Below are positions 34,065 through 45,110 of a stretch of DNA of 64,000 nucleotides, one piece after another. The position numbers and the translations under genes were made by a program. The notes beneath the pieces were generated by a model, which saw only the letters and a list, made by a program, of their open reading frames with translations, was not told the origin of the DNA and made no database searches. How positions within the stretch are numbered: position 1 is the first letter of the stretch; each line of letters starts with the position of its first letter. Source of the DNA: Sandaracinobacteroides sayramensis (GTDB taxonomy: Bacteria; Pseudomonadota; Alphaproteobacteria; Sphingomonadales; Sphingomonadaceae); assembly GCF_022014495.1 (NCBI RefSeq), contig NZ_JAKLSQ010000001.1:100739-164738 (forward strand). Reading direction: 5' to 3'.

Positions 34065-35236
34065 ATGGATCCTGTGCGCAACCCCTTCGCCCCCGGGGCC
34101 GGCCGCCGGAACTCGCCGGCCGCGACGAGGTGCTGGAACGCGCAGCCATCGCGCTGGACCGGATCGCCGGGGGGCGGCCGGCGCGCAGCTTCATCCTCTA
34201 TGGGCTGCGCGGCACGGGCAAGACCGTGCTTCTGGGCCAGATCCGGCAGGATGCCGAGCGGCGCGGATTGCAGGCCGTGCGGCTGGAGGCGCCGGAAGGC
34301 CGATCGCTCCCCGCCCTGCTCGCCCCCTCGCTGCGGGCGATGCTTCTGAAGCTGGACCGGATGGAATCGGCGAAAGCCGGGGCGCAGAAGGCCCTGCGGG
34401 CGCTGGCGAGCTTCGCCAAGCTGAAGCTGAGCTTCCACGACATCGAAGTGACGATCGACGCCGAGCCGGAAAAGGGCCTTGCCGACTCCGGCGACCTGGA
34501 GCTCGACCTGACCGAGCTTTTCACCACCATCGGCGAAGCCGCCCGGGAACGGGGGACGGCCGTGGTTCTGGCCGTCGACGAGCTGCAATATGTGAAGGAG
34601 GCGGAGCTGGCGGCGCTGATCTCCGCGCTGCACGCCGTCGCCCAGGCGCAACTGCCGATGGCGATGGTGGCGGCCGGGCTGCCGCAGCTTCTGGGGCGGA
34701 TGGGGCGGGCGAAAAGCTATGCCGAGCGGTTGTTCGAATATGTGCAGGTGGGGGCGCTGGACCCCGGCGCCGCGCGCAACGCCCTCGTCATCCCCATCGA
34801 GCGGGAGGGCGAGGAAATCGAAAAGGCCGCCGTCGACGCCATCGTGCACCAGACGCAGGGCTATCCCTATTTTTTGCAGGAATGGGGCAAGCACGCCTGG
34901 GATCTGGCCTTCTGTTCGCCGATCACCCTGCAGGATGTGGCCAACGCCACGGTGACGGCGGTGGCGGAACTGGACTCCAGCTTCTTCCGCGTGCGCTACG
35001 ACCGGCTGACCCCGGCGGAGAAGCGCTACATGCGAGCCATGGCGGAACTCGGCCCCGGCCCGCACCGCTCCGGCGACATCGCCGAGCTTCTGGGCAAGCA
35101 GGTGACGCAACTGGCCCCCATCCGCAACAGCCTCATCAAGAAGGGGATGCTGCACTCCCCCGCGCATGGGGATACCGCCTTCACCGTGCCGATGTTCGAC
35201 AGCTTCATGAAGCGGATCATGCCGGAACGGGGCTGA
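34065..35236 (+). pseudogene. AAA-family ATPase gene with an N-terminal frameshift
   Basis: The body (from GTG 34130, 368 residues) has Walker A GLRGTGKTVLLGQ and Walker B VVLAVDELQYV, plus a C-terminal winged-helix-like part (TPAEKRYMRAMAELG). It matches single-domain archaeal-type AAA/ORC-like ATPases of bacteria. These usually begin with an NPF.PG.G..PP.LAGR segment. Here NPFAPGAG is encoded from ATG 34065, while PPELAGRDE is in the next frame, so one base appears missing near 34097-34105 (a G of a GGG run). Either the gene is broken, or translation starts at GTG 34130 and lacks the conserved head, or the base is a sequencing error. Function is unknown. Confidence 0.7.
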
Positions 35237-35269
35237 GCCTCCGACTCCGGCCTGTCACAAATCTGTTAT

Positions 35270-36343
35270 ATGCGAACCGTCATGCTCGATGCCCGAAAAT
35301 CCTTCCGCGCCGACGACCCGATGCGGGCGCTGGGGCTCCGCCAGCCGGCGCCGCCGGCGGTGGACGACCACCAGCGCGAGCGGATCGCCGCCCGCCTGCT
35401 TTCGGGCGACACTCAGGATTCCATCCTTGCCGACCTGGTGCGCGAAGGCGTGCCGCTGGCGCCTGCAAAGGCGGAAATCGAAGCCGCCGCCCAACACCCC
35501 TATCTGAAGGGCGCGGCGCTGTTGCAGGCGCGGCTCTCGAAGCGGGACTGGCTGCTGGAATCCCGCGCGAAGCTGGAGCGCGCGGGCAGCGGCGGGATTC
35601 CCGTGCGCGACCGGCTGCCGGCGGAAGATTTCTTCGCGGAGCATTACAACCGCCTCTCCCCGGTGGTGCTGACCGGCCTGACGGAGCATTGGCCGGGGCG
35701 GCAATGGACGCTGGAGTCCTTGGCCGCCAAAGTCGGCAATCCGGAAATCGAAGTGCAGATGGAGCGCGAGGCGGACCGCGACTTCGAGCTGAACTCCATC
35801 GCCCACAAGCGGCGGATGCGCTGGCACGAGATTCTGGCGCTGCTGGCCGAAGACCCGGACACCAACGATTTCTATGTGACGGCGAACAACAGCGGCCTGA
35901 ACCGCAAGGCGCTGGACCCGCTGTGGCGCGATGTCGGCGACCTGCCCGGGTATCTCGGGAAAAGCCGGCTGGGGGACGGCTTCTTCTGGATGGGGCCGCG
36001 CGGCACCGTCACCCCCTGGCACCACGACCTGACGCAGAACCTGCTGGTGAACATGGTGGGCACCAAGCGCGTGGCGCTGGTCTCGCCTGCCGAAACGCAC
36101 CGCATGCGCAACCACCGCCACTGCTTCAGCCGCTTCGGCGCCGATGCCACCCTGTCGGACGTGCCGGCAAACGAACGGCCACGCATCTTCACTGTCGACA
36201 TCGGCCCGGGCGACATCCTCTTCATCCCGGTCGGCTGGTGGCATCATGTGTCGGGGCTGTCGCTCACCATCGGCATGAGCTTCATCAACTTCGTCTGGGA
36301 CAATGACTTCACCAGCTTCTACCGCAGCGAAGGGGCGCTCTGA
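35270..36343 (+). CDS. Cupin-like/JmjC-domain protein
   Basis: The 357-residue protein has a helical N-terminal half (1-~115) and a C-terminal JmjC-like cupin (~125-340). The Fe(II) ligands are visible as His and Asp in TPWHHDLTQNLL and the distal His in PVGWWHHVSGLS. It has the layout of bacterial cupin_8 2-oxoglutarate oxygenases. Starts at 35270 or 35282 are possible; neither has a strong ribosome site. It follows the AAA-ATPase gene by 33 bp. Its substrate, perhaps a protein side chain, is unknown. Confidence 0.85.
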   Translation: MRTVMLDARKSFRADDPMRALGLRQPAPPAVDDHQRERIAARLLSGDTQDSILADLVREGVPLAPAKAEIEAAAQHPYLKGAALLQARLSKRDWLLESRAKLERAGSGGIPVRDRLPAEDFFAEHYNRLSPVVLTGLTEHWPGRQWTLESLAAKVGNPEIEVQMEREADRDFELNSIAHKRRMRWHEILALLAEDPDTNDFYVTANNSGLNRKALDPLWRDVGDLPGYLGKSRLGDGFFWMGPRGTVTPWHHDLTQNLLVNMVGTKRVALVSPAETHRMRNHRHCFSRFGADATLSDVPANERPRIFTVDIGPGDILFIPVGWWHHVSGLSLTIGMSFINFVWDNDFTSFYRSEGAL

Positions 36344-36352
36344 TCGCGGCGA

Positions 36353-37675
36353 TCAGCCGCCGACGGCCTCCACCGCCGGCAGCCGCCATTCGCCCTTCAG
36401 GATAGGGTCTTCCGGCAGATAGGCCCGGAAGATCAGCGTGAACGGCCCCCTGGCCGGTGCCGGCAGCCAGTTCGCACCTTCGCCGGGATCGACCGCCGCG
36501 ATCGTCAGCGTCAGGCTGCCGTCGGCATTCCGCACCAGCCCCGGTGTGCGATTGCCCACGGCGTAGCGGTCGATCGGATTGTCCACATAGAAAAGCCGCC
36601 CGTCGGGCAGCCGCTCATAGAGGGAAAGGCTCCAGAAGGCCCTGGCCGGCACGTTCGCCGGCACCGTCAGCCGGTAGCGCTTGCGTCCGTCGAATTCCCG
36701 CCCCTGCCTGTCGATCGCCGCCGACCAATAGATCGCTTCCTCGGCCGGAAGCGCGCCGAGCCCGGCAAGCGCCACCGCGGCGCGCAGCGCGTCGCTGGCT
36801 TCCGCCGTGCCGATTCCGGGCGGCGTTTGCGACCAGCCGTCCCCCGTGGAGCGCAGGCCATGGAACAGGCCCTTCTCGATCCGCTGGAACAGGCGCGGCA
36901 GCAGCAGACGCCACAGCCATTGCCGCCAGACGGGCAGCTTCTCGAAGGCGTCCGCGCCTTGCCCATAGCCCGTCGCCGCCAGCTCGGGCGCCTTCAGCGC
37001 CGGGCTTTGCGCCACGATCGGGTTCACCACGCGCAGCAGCGTCGCCGGGTCTGGCTGCACCGGCAGCACCGCAACGGCCTGTGGCCCGCCAGGGCCGGCT
37101 TCCAGCGCCTCGAGAACGAAGCCCTGCTGCGCGGCCCGGGCCGCTTCCAGATCGGCCGGCCCGTCCACCAGCGTGCGCACCAGAAGCCAGGCCTCGGGCG
37201 ATGGGATCCGGAACCGCCGCGCGCCTTCTGCGTCGGCCTCCGGTTCGTCACCGAAATACAGGGAAATCTCGCCGCCCTCGCCGCCATCCCGGGTGCCGAC
37301 GATCACCACATTGTCGGTGCGGGCGTCCATCACCGCCACCGAATGGTAGCGATCCGGCAAGGCCGGCACCTTCAGCGTGACCGGGCCGGCCGACAGGTCG
37401 AGAAAGGCGGAGGAATATAATGTGTCGTTGTTGGGCGTCGTCACGCTACGGTCGCGCGGGCCGGCGAGATCGGGCCGATGCAGCAAGCGGTTGGAGCCGT
37501 TCACCCCTTCATGTGCGAATCGCGCCAACTGGCCGTTGCGGACGCGGGCGAGGCTATAGGCCGGATAGGCCTTCAGCGCAGCCTCGGTCGTCTGCGCGAG
37601 CGGTGCGCGCAACCAGAGCACGAAGCCGCCGAGCAGCAGGGCGAGGAACAGGAGGGTGACGAGAAGTTTGCGCAT
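36353..37675 (-). CDS. DUF1254/DUF1214-domain protein
   Basis: The 440-residue protein has an N-terminal membrane anchor (residues 3-25: LLVTLLFLALLLGGFVLWL). A DUF1254 domain follows (~35-150, TTPNNDTLYSSAFLDLSAGPV), then a DUF1214 domain (~300-430, RAFWSLSLYERLPDGRLFYVDNPIDRYAVGN). Such proteins are predicted periplasmic and of unknown function; several are linked to envelope or lipid metabolism. ATG at 37675 begins the anchor. It converges with the cupin gene (9-bp gap) and is divergent from the crotonase operon. Confidence 0.85.
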   Translation of the reverse strand: MRKLLVTLLFLALLLGGFVLWLRAPLAQTTEAALKAYPAYSLARVRNGQLARFAHEGVNGSNRLLHRPDLAGPRDRSVTTPNNDTLYSSAFLDLSAGPVTLKVPALPDRYHSVAVMDARTDNVVIVGTRDGGEGGEISLYFGDEPEADAEGARRFRIPSPEAWLLVRTLVDGPADLEAARAAQQGFVLEALEAGPGGPQAVAVLPVQPDPATLLRVVNPIVAQSPALKAPELAATGYGQGADAFEKLPVWRQWLWRLLLPRLFQRIEKGLFHGLRSTGDGWSQTPPGIGTAEASDALRAAVALAGLGALPAEEAIYWSAAIDRQGREFDGRKRYRLTVPANVPARAFWSLSLYERLPDGRLFYVDNPIDRYAVGNRTPGLVRNADGSLTLTIAAVDPGEGANWLPAPARGPFTLIFRAYLPEDPILKGEWRLPAVEAVGG

Positions 37676-37818
37676 GGGCTGGAATTGTGCGCGCTTTCCA
37701 GCGCCATGCAAGTGCCGAACGGCATCGGCCGCAAGCCTTCCCCATTAGAGAGAGGGGACAAGCCGTCCCCGAGCGCGCAAGAAACGGGCGCATAGGGGCC
37801 CAAGGGAGAATGAGGACC

Positions 37819-38733
37819 ATGTCCGAACGACAGGAAACCAGGCTGGACGTGCGCGACGGGATCGCGACACTGACGCTGCATCGGCCAGACAAGCTGAACG
37901 CCTTCACCGGGCGCATGATGCACGAGATCCTTTCCGCCTTCGACGAGACCGATGCCCGCGACGATGTGAAGGTGGTGATCGTGACCGGCGCCGGGCGCGC
38001 CTTCTGCGCCGGGGCCGATCTGTCCGCCGGGGCCGACACCTTCGACTACGACGCCCGCACCGACGACCAGAGTTGGGCGGACGGCGAATCCCCCGTCCGC
38101 GCCGACGGCACGGTCGATTATTCGAAGGAAGCCGTGCGCGACGGCGGCGGCCGCTGCACGCTTCGCATCTTCGAAAGCCTGAAGCCGGTCATCGGCGCGA
38201 TCAACGGCCCGGCGGTCGGGATCGGGGCGACGCTGCAACTGCCGATGGACATCCGCATCGCCTCCACCGATGCGAAGTTCGGCTTCGTCTTCACCCGCCG
38301 GGGCATCACCCCCGAGGCCTGCTCCAGCTGGTTCCTGCCGCGCCTCGTCGGCATTTCCCGCGCCATGGAATGGTGCGCGACCGGGCGGGTGTTCGGCGCG
38401 GAAGAAGCGCTGGCGGGCGGCCTCGTCCGGCAGGTGGTGGCGCCCGGCGAGCTGCTGCCGGCGGCCACCGCCCTCGCCCGTGAGATCGCCGACAACACCG
38501 CCCCGGTCTCGGTCGCGCTGACGCGGCAGTTGCTGTGGCGCATGCTGGGCGCGGACCATCCGATGGAGGCGCACAAGATCGACAGCCGTGCCATCTACGC
38601 GCGCGGGCGGCAGGGGGATGCCCGCGAAGGGGTGATGAGCTTCCTGGAAAAGCGGCCGGCCGTCTATCCGGACAAGGTCTCGACGGACATGCCCGACTTC
38701 TTCCCCTGGTATGAGCCGCGCCCCTATGAATGA
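37819..38733 (+). CDS. Enoyl-CoA hydratase/crotonase-family protein
   Basis: The 304-residue crotonase-fold protein has the oxyanion loops GRAFCAGADLS (~62) and NGPAVGIGATLQLPMDIRIA (~130). A conserved glutamate-bearing segment GITPEACSSWFLPRLVG follows (~163). It hydrates or isomerises an enoyl-CoA. ATG at 37819 has GAGG close upstream. It starts a three-gene operon: the hydrolase gene begins inside its last codons (8-bp overlap) and an acyl-CoA synthetase follows. The substrate is unknown. Confidence 0.9.
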   Translation: MSERQETRLDVRDGIATLTLHRPDKLNAFTGRMMHEILSAFDETDARDDVKVVIVTGAGRAFCAGADLSAGADTFDYDARTDDQSWADGESPVRADGTVDYSKEAVRDGGGRCTLRIFESLKPVIGAINGPAVGIGATLQLPMDIRIASTDAKFGFVFTRRGITPEACSSWFLPRLVGISRAMEWCATGRVFGAEEALAGGLVRQVVAPGELLPAATALAREIADNTAPVSVALTRQLLWRMLGADHPMEAHKIDSRAIYARGRQGDAREGVMSFLEKRPAVYPDKVSTDMPDFFPWYEPRPYE

Positions 38734-39633
38734 GCCGAGCGCAAAGCCGGCTCCGACGCTGGCGCGTTACGCCGGCGCCGAACCGCCGGCGCCGCAATGG
38801 TTCCGCGACGCCGTCGACACCCCGCACGAACGCAGCCGGGTGGAGGTGGAAGGCGCGGACATCGAATGGCTCGGCTGGGGCGAACGCGGGCGCCCCGGCC
38901 TTCTGTTCCTGCACGGCAACGGCGCGCATGCCGACTGGTGGCGGTTCACCGCGCCCTTCTTCGCCCAAACCCACCGCGTCGCCGCGCTGAGCTGGAGCGG
39001 CATGGGCAATTCCGACCATCGGCCAGCCTATACCATGGAATTGTTCGTCGCGGAGATCCTGGCCGTCGCGCAAGCGGCGGGCCTGCTGGACCATGGCCCT
39101 TTCACCGTGGTCGGGCACAGCTTCGGCGGCTTTCCGATGATGGCGCTCGCCAGCCGGCCGGACGCGCCGCTGAAGCAGGCGATCATCCTCGACACGCCGT
39201 TCGACCAGGAGCAGCGCCGCCGCCCGCGCGACACCGGTGGAGACGCGAGGCCGCACCATGTCTATCCCACCATGGCGGAGGCGTTGGCCCGTTTCCGCTG
39301 GGCGCCGCCGCAACCCACCACCAACGACTATATCGCGGACTTCATCGCCCGCCTGTCGCTGAAGCCGGTAGAAGGCGGCTTCACCTGGAAGTTCGACCCC
39401 TTCCTGTGGAGCGATTTCGAAAGGCGCGACAGCAGCGACCCGCTCCGCTCCCCCCATTGCCCCGTGGCGCTGTTGTGGGGCGAGCGCTCGGAACTGGTGA
39501 ACGCCGGGCTGGTCGCCGACATGATCGGGCGGCTGCCGGCGAGCACGCGCCTTGTCCCGATCCCGGAAGCGTATCACCATGTGATGGCGGACCAGCCGCT
39601 GGCGCTGCTGACAGCCTTGAGAGGCCTATTCGC

Positions 39634-39637
<4 letters not shown>
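38726..39637 (+). CDS. Alpha/beta-fold hydrolase
   Basis: The 303-residue protein has an oxyanion motif LLFLHGNGAHADWW (~52), the nucleophile elbow VVGHSFGGFPM (~125), the acid near ALLWGERSELV and catalytic His in YHHVMAD near the end. It probably cleaves an ester or a carbon-carbon bond. ATG at 38726 lies in the last codons of the crotonase gene, and the ligase gene begins in its stop codon (ATGA), so the three products are made together. This suggests one pathway for an alicyclic or aromatic acid, but the compound is not evident. Confidence 0.88.
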
Positions 39638-41148
<1,511 letters not shown>

Positions 41149-41212
41149 CCTTCGCCGACAGGCTGGCCGGCGCCGCTGAAAGCCGAGACTCGCATCGGCG
41201 ACAGTTTTTTGC

Positions 41213-41240
41213 TTGACCTGGAGCGTGCTCCAGCAAGTAC
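41213..41240 (+). promoter_or_regulatory. MerR-type promoter/operator
   Basis: TTGACC (41213-41218) is followed by the perfect dyad CTGGAGC-GT-GCTCCAG (41218-41233) and an AAGTAC/TACGCC -10 region. Dyads inside a long spacer are the mark of MerR-family activation, and the MerR gene starts 29 bp further on, so self-regulation is likely. Confidence 0.7.
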
Positions 41241-41268
41241 GCCTCTCCGCATCAAGGAGTGTTCGCCC

Positions 41269-41718
41269 ATGAGGATCAGCGACCTTGCTGCAAAAAGCGG
41301 CCTCAGCCCCGATACCATCCGCTATTATGAGCGGATCGGATTGATGCCGCAATCCGTCAGGGACGGCGGCGGGCGGCGGAGCTATGGGGCGCAGGATCTC
41401 GCCTGGGCATCCTTCCTTCAGAAACTGCAAGCGATCAACATGCCGATGCGCGACCGCCTCGAATACAGCCGCCTGCGCGCCCGAGGCGACGCGACGCTGC
41501 GCGCCCGCCGGGAAATGCTCGAAACCTACCGCGCCGCGCTTGTCGCCCGACAGGCCGAGTTGGCCGGCCTCGTCGCCACGCTCGATGCCAAAATCATCCA
41601 CTATCATGAAATGGAAGGGACGGTCGAAGATGATGGATCGCCGCACAGCCATGACCGGGGCGGCTGCGCTGCCCCTCTCGATCGACCCGGCGGCCGCCCG
41701 AACGCCCATGCCGGATGA
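41269..41718 (+). CDS. MerR-family transcriptional regulator
   Basis: The 149-residue protein begins with the MerR winged helix (MRISDLAAKSGLSPDTIRYYERIGL, then RRSYGAQDLAWASFLQKLQA). A coiled-coil dimer helix follows (~75-120). It lacks a cysteine-rich metal-binding tail and resembles the aldehyde/redox-type group. AAGGAG precedes the ATG at 41269. The following gene starts inside it (41630), an unusually long overlap of 89 bp in a different frame, so its C-terminal 30 residues may be weakly constrained. Confidence 0.88.
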   Translation: MRISDLAAKSGLSPDTIRYYERIGLMPQSVRDGGGRRSYGAQDLAWASFLQKLQAINMPMRDRLEYSRLRARGDATLRARREMLETYRAALVARQAELAGLVATLDAKIIHYHEMEGTVEDDGSPHSHDRGGCAAPLDRPGGRPNAHAG

Positions 41719-42079
41719 TCGCTACCGGCGGGGCCTCGCGCAACTCGAAGCGGTCAGCGGGGCGCAGGGCGCGGCGGTCGTCCAGAGCCTCGACGATATC
41801 GCCCCCGATCTCGGGCGCTATATTGTCGAGTTCGCCTACGGCGACATCTTCATGCGGCCCGGCCTCGACCTGAAAATCCGGGAAATCGCGACGGTGGCCG
41901 CCTTGACCGCGATGGGCACCGCGCAACCCCAGCTTAAGGTCCACATACAGGCGGCTTTGCGGGTGGGCGCGACGCGGGAAGAGCTGGTCGAGACCATCGT
42001 GCAGATGGTCCCCTATGCCGGCTTTCCCGCCGCGCTCAATGCCATTGCCGTCGCGCGGGATGTTTTTGCCGACGCATGA
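41630..42079 (+). CDS. Carboxymuconolactone decarboxylase-family protein
   Basis: The 149-residue product has the CMD/AhpD-like alpha-helical fold (RYRRGLAQLEAV, FAYGDIFMRPGLDLKIREIATVAAL and VETIVQMVPYAGFPAALNAI). It lacks the CxxC of peroxidase-type AhpD members. ATG at 41630 gives an RR-containing hydrophobic start (DRRTAMTGAAALPLS), perhaps a Tat signal; ATG at 41708 gives a cytoplasmic protein and a shorter overlap with merR. It may be the main target of the MerR regulator. Confidence 0.83.
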   Translation: MMDRRTAMTGAAALPLSIDPAAARTPMPDDRYRRGLAQLEAVSGAQGAAVVQSLDDIAPDLGRYIVEFAYGDIFMRPGLDLKIREIATVAALTAMGTAQPQLKVHIQAALRVGATREELVETIVQMVPYAGFPAALNAIAVARDVFADA

Positions 42080-42131
42080 AGGCTAAGCCGCCGGAACAGC
42101 GGGGGCAGGTTCGAGGAGCCCGAGCCCGGCG

Positions 42132-43448
42132 CTATTGCGGGAAAGAGCCGTTTCGCCTGAGCGCCTCGCCGGCCAGATGCAGCGAACCGCCGATCAGCAC
42201 GCGGCTCACGCCTTCCACCAGCGCAAGCGCCTCCTCCAGCCCGTCGGCGCGGTCCGCCTTCATGCCGCTGGCGATCGCCAGCGCCGCAAGCCTCTCGGGC
42301 GGTTCGTGGCTGTGGCCGGGGATCGGCACCATGGTCATGCGGGTGCCGCGCGGGAAGGCGCGGATGAAACCGGCATGGTCCTTGGTCGGCAACATCCCCA
42401 TCACGATGTGCAGCGGAGCGCCTTCGGCGGCGTAGAAAGCCGCCAGCGCCTTGCCGGCGGAAGGGTTGTGCCCGCCGTCCACCAGCAGTTCCGAGCCCGG
42501 CGGCAGGGCGGCCGGCAGCGGCCCGGCCGGAAGCCTCTGCAACCGGGCCGGCCACTGCGCCCAGCCCATCGCCGAACGCAAGGCGCTGTCAGGCACGGAC
42601 AGGTCTTGCTGCGCCCGCAGCATGGCGATCGCCAGCGCAGCATTGTCCGCCTGGTGCGCGCCGGGGAGCTTCGGCAGCGGCAACTTCAGCGCCTCCTCGT
42701 CCGTCACCCGCTTGAACAGCAGCTGGCCTTCATAGACGCCCGCATCCCACGCTTCGCCGCGCAGCATCAGCTTCGCGCCTCTGGGCACCGCCACTTCCGC
42801 CACCGCCGAGGCGATCGCCTTCGGATATTTCTGCGTGACGAGCGGCACGCCCTTCTTGGCGATTCCGGCCTTCTCGCCGGCGATGTGGCGCAAGGTCGGC
42901 CCCAGGATCGCCACATGGTCGAGCGCCAGACTGGCGATCCCCGTCGCCACCGGCTTCGGCACGACATTGGTGGAATCTAGCCGCCCGCCCAGCCCCACTT
43001 CCAATATGGTTGCGTCGGCCGGGGTGGCCGCGAACAGCAGGAAAGCCGCCGACGTCAGCACCTCGAAGAAGGAAATGGGCTGGCCGGCGTTGAAGCGCAG
43101 CACTTCCGCCAGCGCTTCCGAAAACTCCTCGTCGGAAACCAGCGTTCCGGCCAGCCGGATGCGTTCGTTCACCCGCACCAGATGCGGCGAGGTGAAGCTG
43201 TGCACCCGATGCCCGGACGCTTCCAGCGCCGCCCGCAGGAAGGCGGTGGTCGAGCCCTTGCCGTTGGTGCCCGCCACATGGAACACCGGCGGCAGCTTCA
43301 GATGCGGGCTGGCCATGCGCTTCAGCAGCCGCTCGATCCGGTCGAGCTTCAGGTCCACCCCCTTCACCTGCTGCGCCCCGGCGGCTCTCAGCAGGCGGTC
43401 GAGAACCGGATCGTCCGAACGGGCGAAGTCAGCGGGCTGCAGGCTCAT
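42132..43448 (-). CDS. folC: Folylpolyglutamate/dihydrofolate synthase
   Basis: The 438-residue Mur-ligase-family enzyme adds glutamate to folates. It has the P-loop VFHVAGTNGKGSTTAFLRAAL (~55), HSFTSPHLVRVNERIRL, the GEKAGIAKKGVP motif and the C-terminal DGGHNPSAGKALAAF. It is the last gene of the cinA-to-folC run, 10 bp after accD, the order common in alphaproteobacteria. ATG at 43448 is the only sensible start. Confidence 0.95.
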   Translation of the reverse strand: MSLQPADFARSDDPVLDRLLRAAGAQQVKGVDLKLDRIERLLKRMASPHLKLPPVFHVAGTNGKGSTTAFLRAALEASGHRVHSFTSPHLVRVNERIRLAGTLVSDEEFSEALAEVLRFNAGQPISFFEVLTSAAFLLFAATPADATILEVGLGGRLDSTNVVPKPVATGIASLALDHVAILGPTLRHIAGEKAGIAKKGVPLVTQKYPKAIASAVAEVAVPRGAKLMLRGEAWDAGVYEGQLLFKRVTDEEALKLPLPKLPGAHQADNAALAIAMLRAQQDLSVPDSALRSAMGWAQWPARLQRLPAGPLPAALPPGSELLVDGGHNPSAGKALAAFYAAEGAPLHIVMGMLPTKDHAGFIRAFPRGTRMTMVPIPGHSHEPPERLAALAIASGMKADRADGLEEALALVEGVSRVLIGGSLHLAGEALRRNGSFPQ

Positions 43449-43458
43449 ATGATCGGGG

Positions 43459-44304
43459 TCAGGCCTTCATCAGGTGGCGGATGAGATTGCCCAGCGTGCC
43501 GGCGAGATCGTGGCGCTTCACCACCATGTCCACCATGCCATGCTCCAGCAGATATTCGGCGCGCTGGAAGCCCTCGGGCAGCTTCTGGCGGATGGTCGAT
43601 TCGATGACGCGGGCGCCGGCGAAGGCGATCAGCGCCCCCGGCTCGGCGATATGCACGTCGCCCAGCATCGCGTAGCTGGCGGTGACTCCGCCCGTCGTCG
43701 GGTCGGTCAGCACCACGACATAGGGCAGCCTCGCGTCCTTCAACTCGGCGATGGCGACGGTGCTGGCCGGCATCTGCATCAACGACAGGATGCCTTCCTG
43801 CATCCGCGCGCCGCCGGCGGCGGTGAACATCACGAAGGGGCAGCGCGCCTCGATCGCGGCGCGGGCGCCGGCCACAAAGGCGGCCCCCACCGCGATCCCC
43901 ATGGAGCCGCCCATGAAGGCGAAATCCTGCACGCCCACCACCGCCTGCTGCCCCTTGATGGCGCCCTTCGCCAACAGCAGGGCGTCCGTCTCTCCGGTCG
44001 CGGCGCGGGCGGCCTTCAGCCGGTCGGGGTAGCGTTTCTGGTCCTTGAACTTCAGCGGGTCTTCCGGCGGCGCCGGCGCTTTCAGGCGCTGATAGGCGCC
44101 CTCGTCGAACAGCATGTCGAAGCGCGCGACCGCGCCGACGCGCTCATGGTGGCCGCATTCGGGGCAGACCGACAGATTGGCCTCGAACTCCTTCGTGTAG
44201 AGCATCGCGCCGCAGCTCTTGCACTTGGTCCAGAGGTTGTCGGGCGTCTCGCGCCGGGCGATGAAGCCGGTCAGCCGCTGGCGGGAGCGTGTGAGCCAGC
44301 TCAT
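43459..44304 (-). CDS. accD: Acetyl-CoA carboxylase carboxyltransferase subunit beta
   Basis: The 281-residue subunit has the N-terminal four-cysteine zinc ribbon (CKSC at ~28 and CPEC at ~47). The crotonase-like carboxyltransferase core includes [33 protein letters not shown] and [19 protein letters not shown]. With AccA it makes malonyl-CoA for fatty-acid synthesis. The ATG overlaps the trpA stop (ATGA), implying coupled translation. Confidence 0.97.
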   Translation of the reverse strand: MSWLTRSRQRLTGFIARRETPDNLWTKCKSCGAMLYTKEFEANLSVCPECGHHERVGAVARFDMLFDEGAYQRLKAPAPPEDPLKFKDQKRYPDRLKAARAATGETDALLLAKGAIKGQQAVVGVQDFAFMGGSMGIAVGAAFVAGARAAIEARCPFVMFTAAGGARMQEGILSLMQMPASTVAIAELKDARLPYVVVLTDPTTGGVTASYAMLGDVHIAEPGALIAFAGARVIESTIRQKLPEGFQRAEYLLEHGMVDMVVKRHDLAGTLGNLIRHLMKA

Positions 44305-45110
44305 GCCGCAGTCTCCTTCCTCGCGCCCCGGACAGCCCGGGACAGGGTGGATACGAAGGCCTCGACCTCGCCCGGAATATCGTTCGACTGGCGGTCGTGC
44401 GCCGCGCCGATCCGCTCGACGATGGCCGAACCGACGACGACGGCGTCCGCGTGCGCGGCGATCGCCTCCGCCTGCTCCGGCGTCTTCACCCCGAAGCCGA
44501 CGGCCACGGGCAGATCGGTCGCCGCTTTCAGCCGGCGAACGGCGGCGGCGACATCGGCGGCGGCCGCGCTCTGCTGGCCGGTGACGCCGGCAACCGCGAC
44601 ATAATAGAGGAAGCCGGACGCGCCATCGAGCACGGTGGGAAGCCGCGCGGCATCCGTCGTCGGCGTGGCGAGGCGGATGAGGTGCAACCCTTCCAGCGAC
44701 AGTTCCTGCCGCTCTTCCGGCGGCAGGTCGACGAGGATCACTCCGTCCAGCCCGGCGGCGGAGGCGTCCGCCGCGAAGCCGGGGCCATAGGCCAGAACCG
44801 GGTTCAGATAGCCCATCATCACCAGCGGAGTCGCCTCGTCCGTCGCGCGGAATTCGCGGACGATGGCCAGCAGTTTCCGCACGCTCATACCCGCGCCCAG
44901 CGCGCGGATGTTGCCGGCCTGGATCGCCGGCCCATCGGCCATCGGATCGGTGAAGGGCATGCCGATTTCGATGAGGTCGGCGCCGCCCCGCACCAGCGCG
45001 TGCAGGATCGGCACGGCGAGGTCCGGAGTCGGGTCGCCGCCGCTGATGAAGGTGACGAGCCCGGCGCGGCCCCGGATCGCGGCGAAGCGACTGGCGATGC
45101 GGTCCGTCAC
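44301..45110 (-). CDS. trpA: Tryptophan synthase alpha subunit
   Basis: The 269-residue TIM-barrel protein has [11 protein letters not shown], the catalytic Glu in [20 protein letters not shown] and the catalytic Asp in [13 protein letters not shown]. It releases indole from indole-3-glycerol phosphate and passes it to TrpB. The start is the GTG at 45110, overlapping the trpB stop by 4 bp (GTGA). Neighbours trpB and accD overlap it on each side. Confidence 0.97.
   Translation of the reverse strand: MTDRIASRFAAIRGRAGLVTFISGGDPTPDLAVPILHALVRGGADLIEIGMPFTDPMADGPAIQAGNIRALGAGMSVRKLLAIVREFRATDEATPLVMMGYLNPVLAYGPGFAADASAAGLDGVILVDLPPEERQELSLEGLHLIRLATPTTDAARLPTVLDGASGFLYYVAVAGVTGQQSAAAADVAAAVRRLKAATDLPVAVGFGVKTPEQAEAIAAHADAVVVGSAIVERIGAAHDRQSNDIPGEVEAFVSTLSRAVRGARKETAA

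Noticed and set aside
38797-39633. N-terminal extension of the acyl-CoA synthetase frame upstream of 39634
   Set aside because: It reads through the hydrolase gene in another frame and gives Arg/Pro-rich sequence; the ATGA overlap at 39634 is the normal start.
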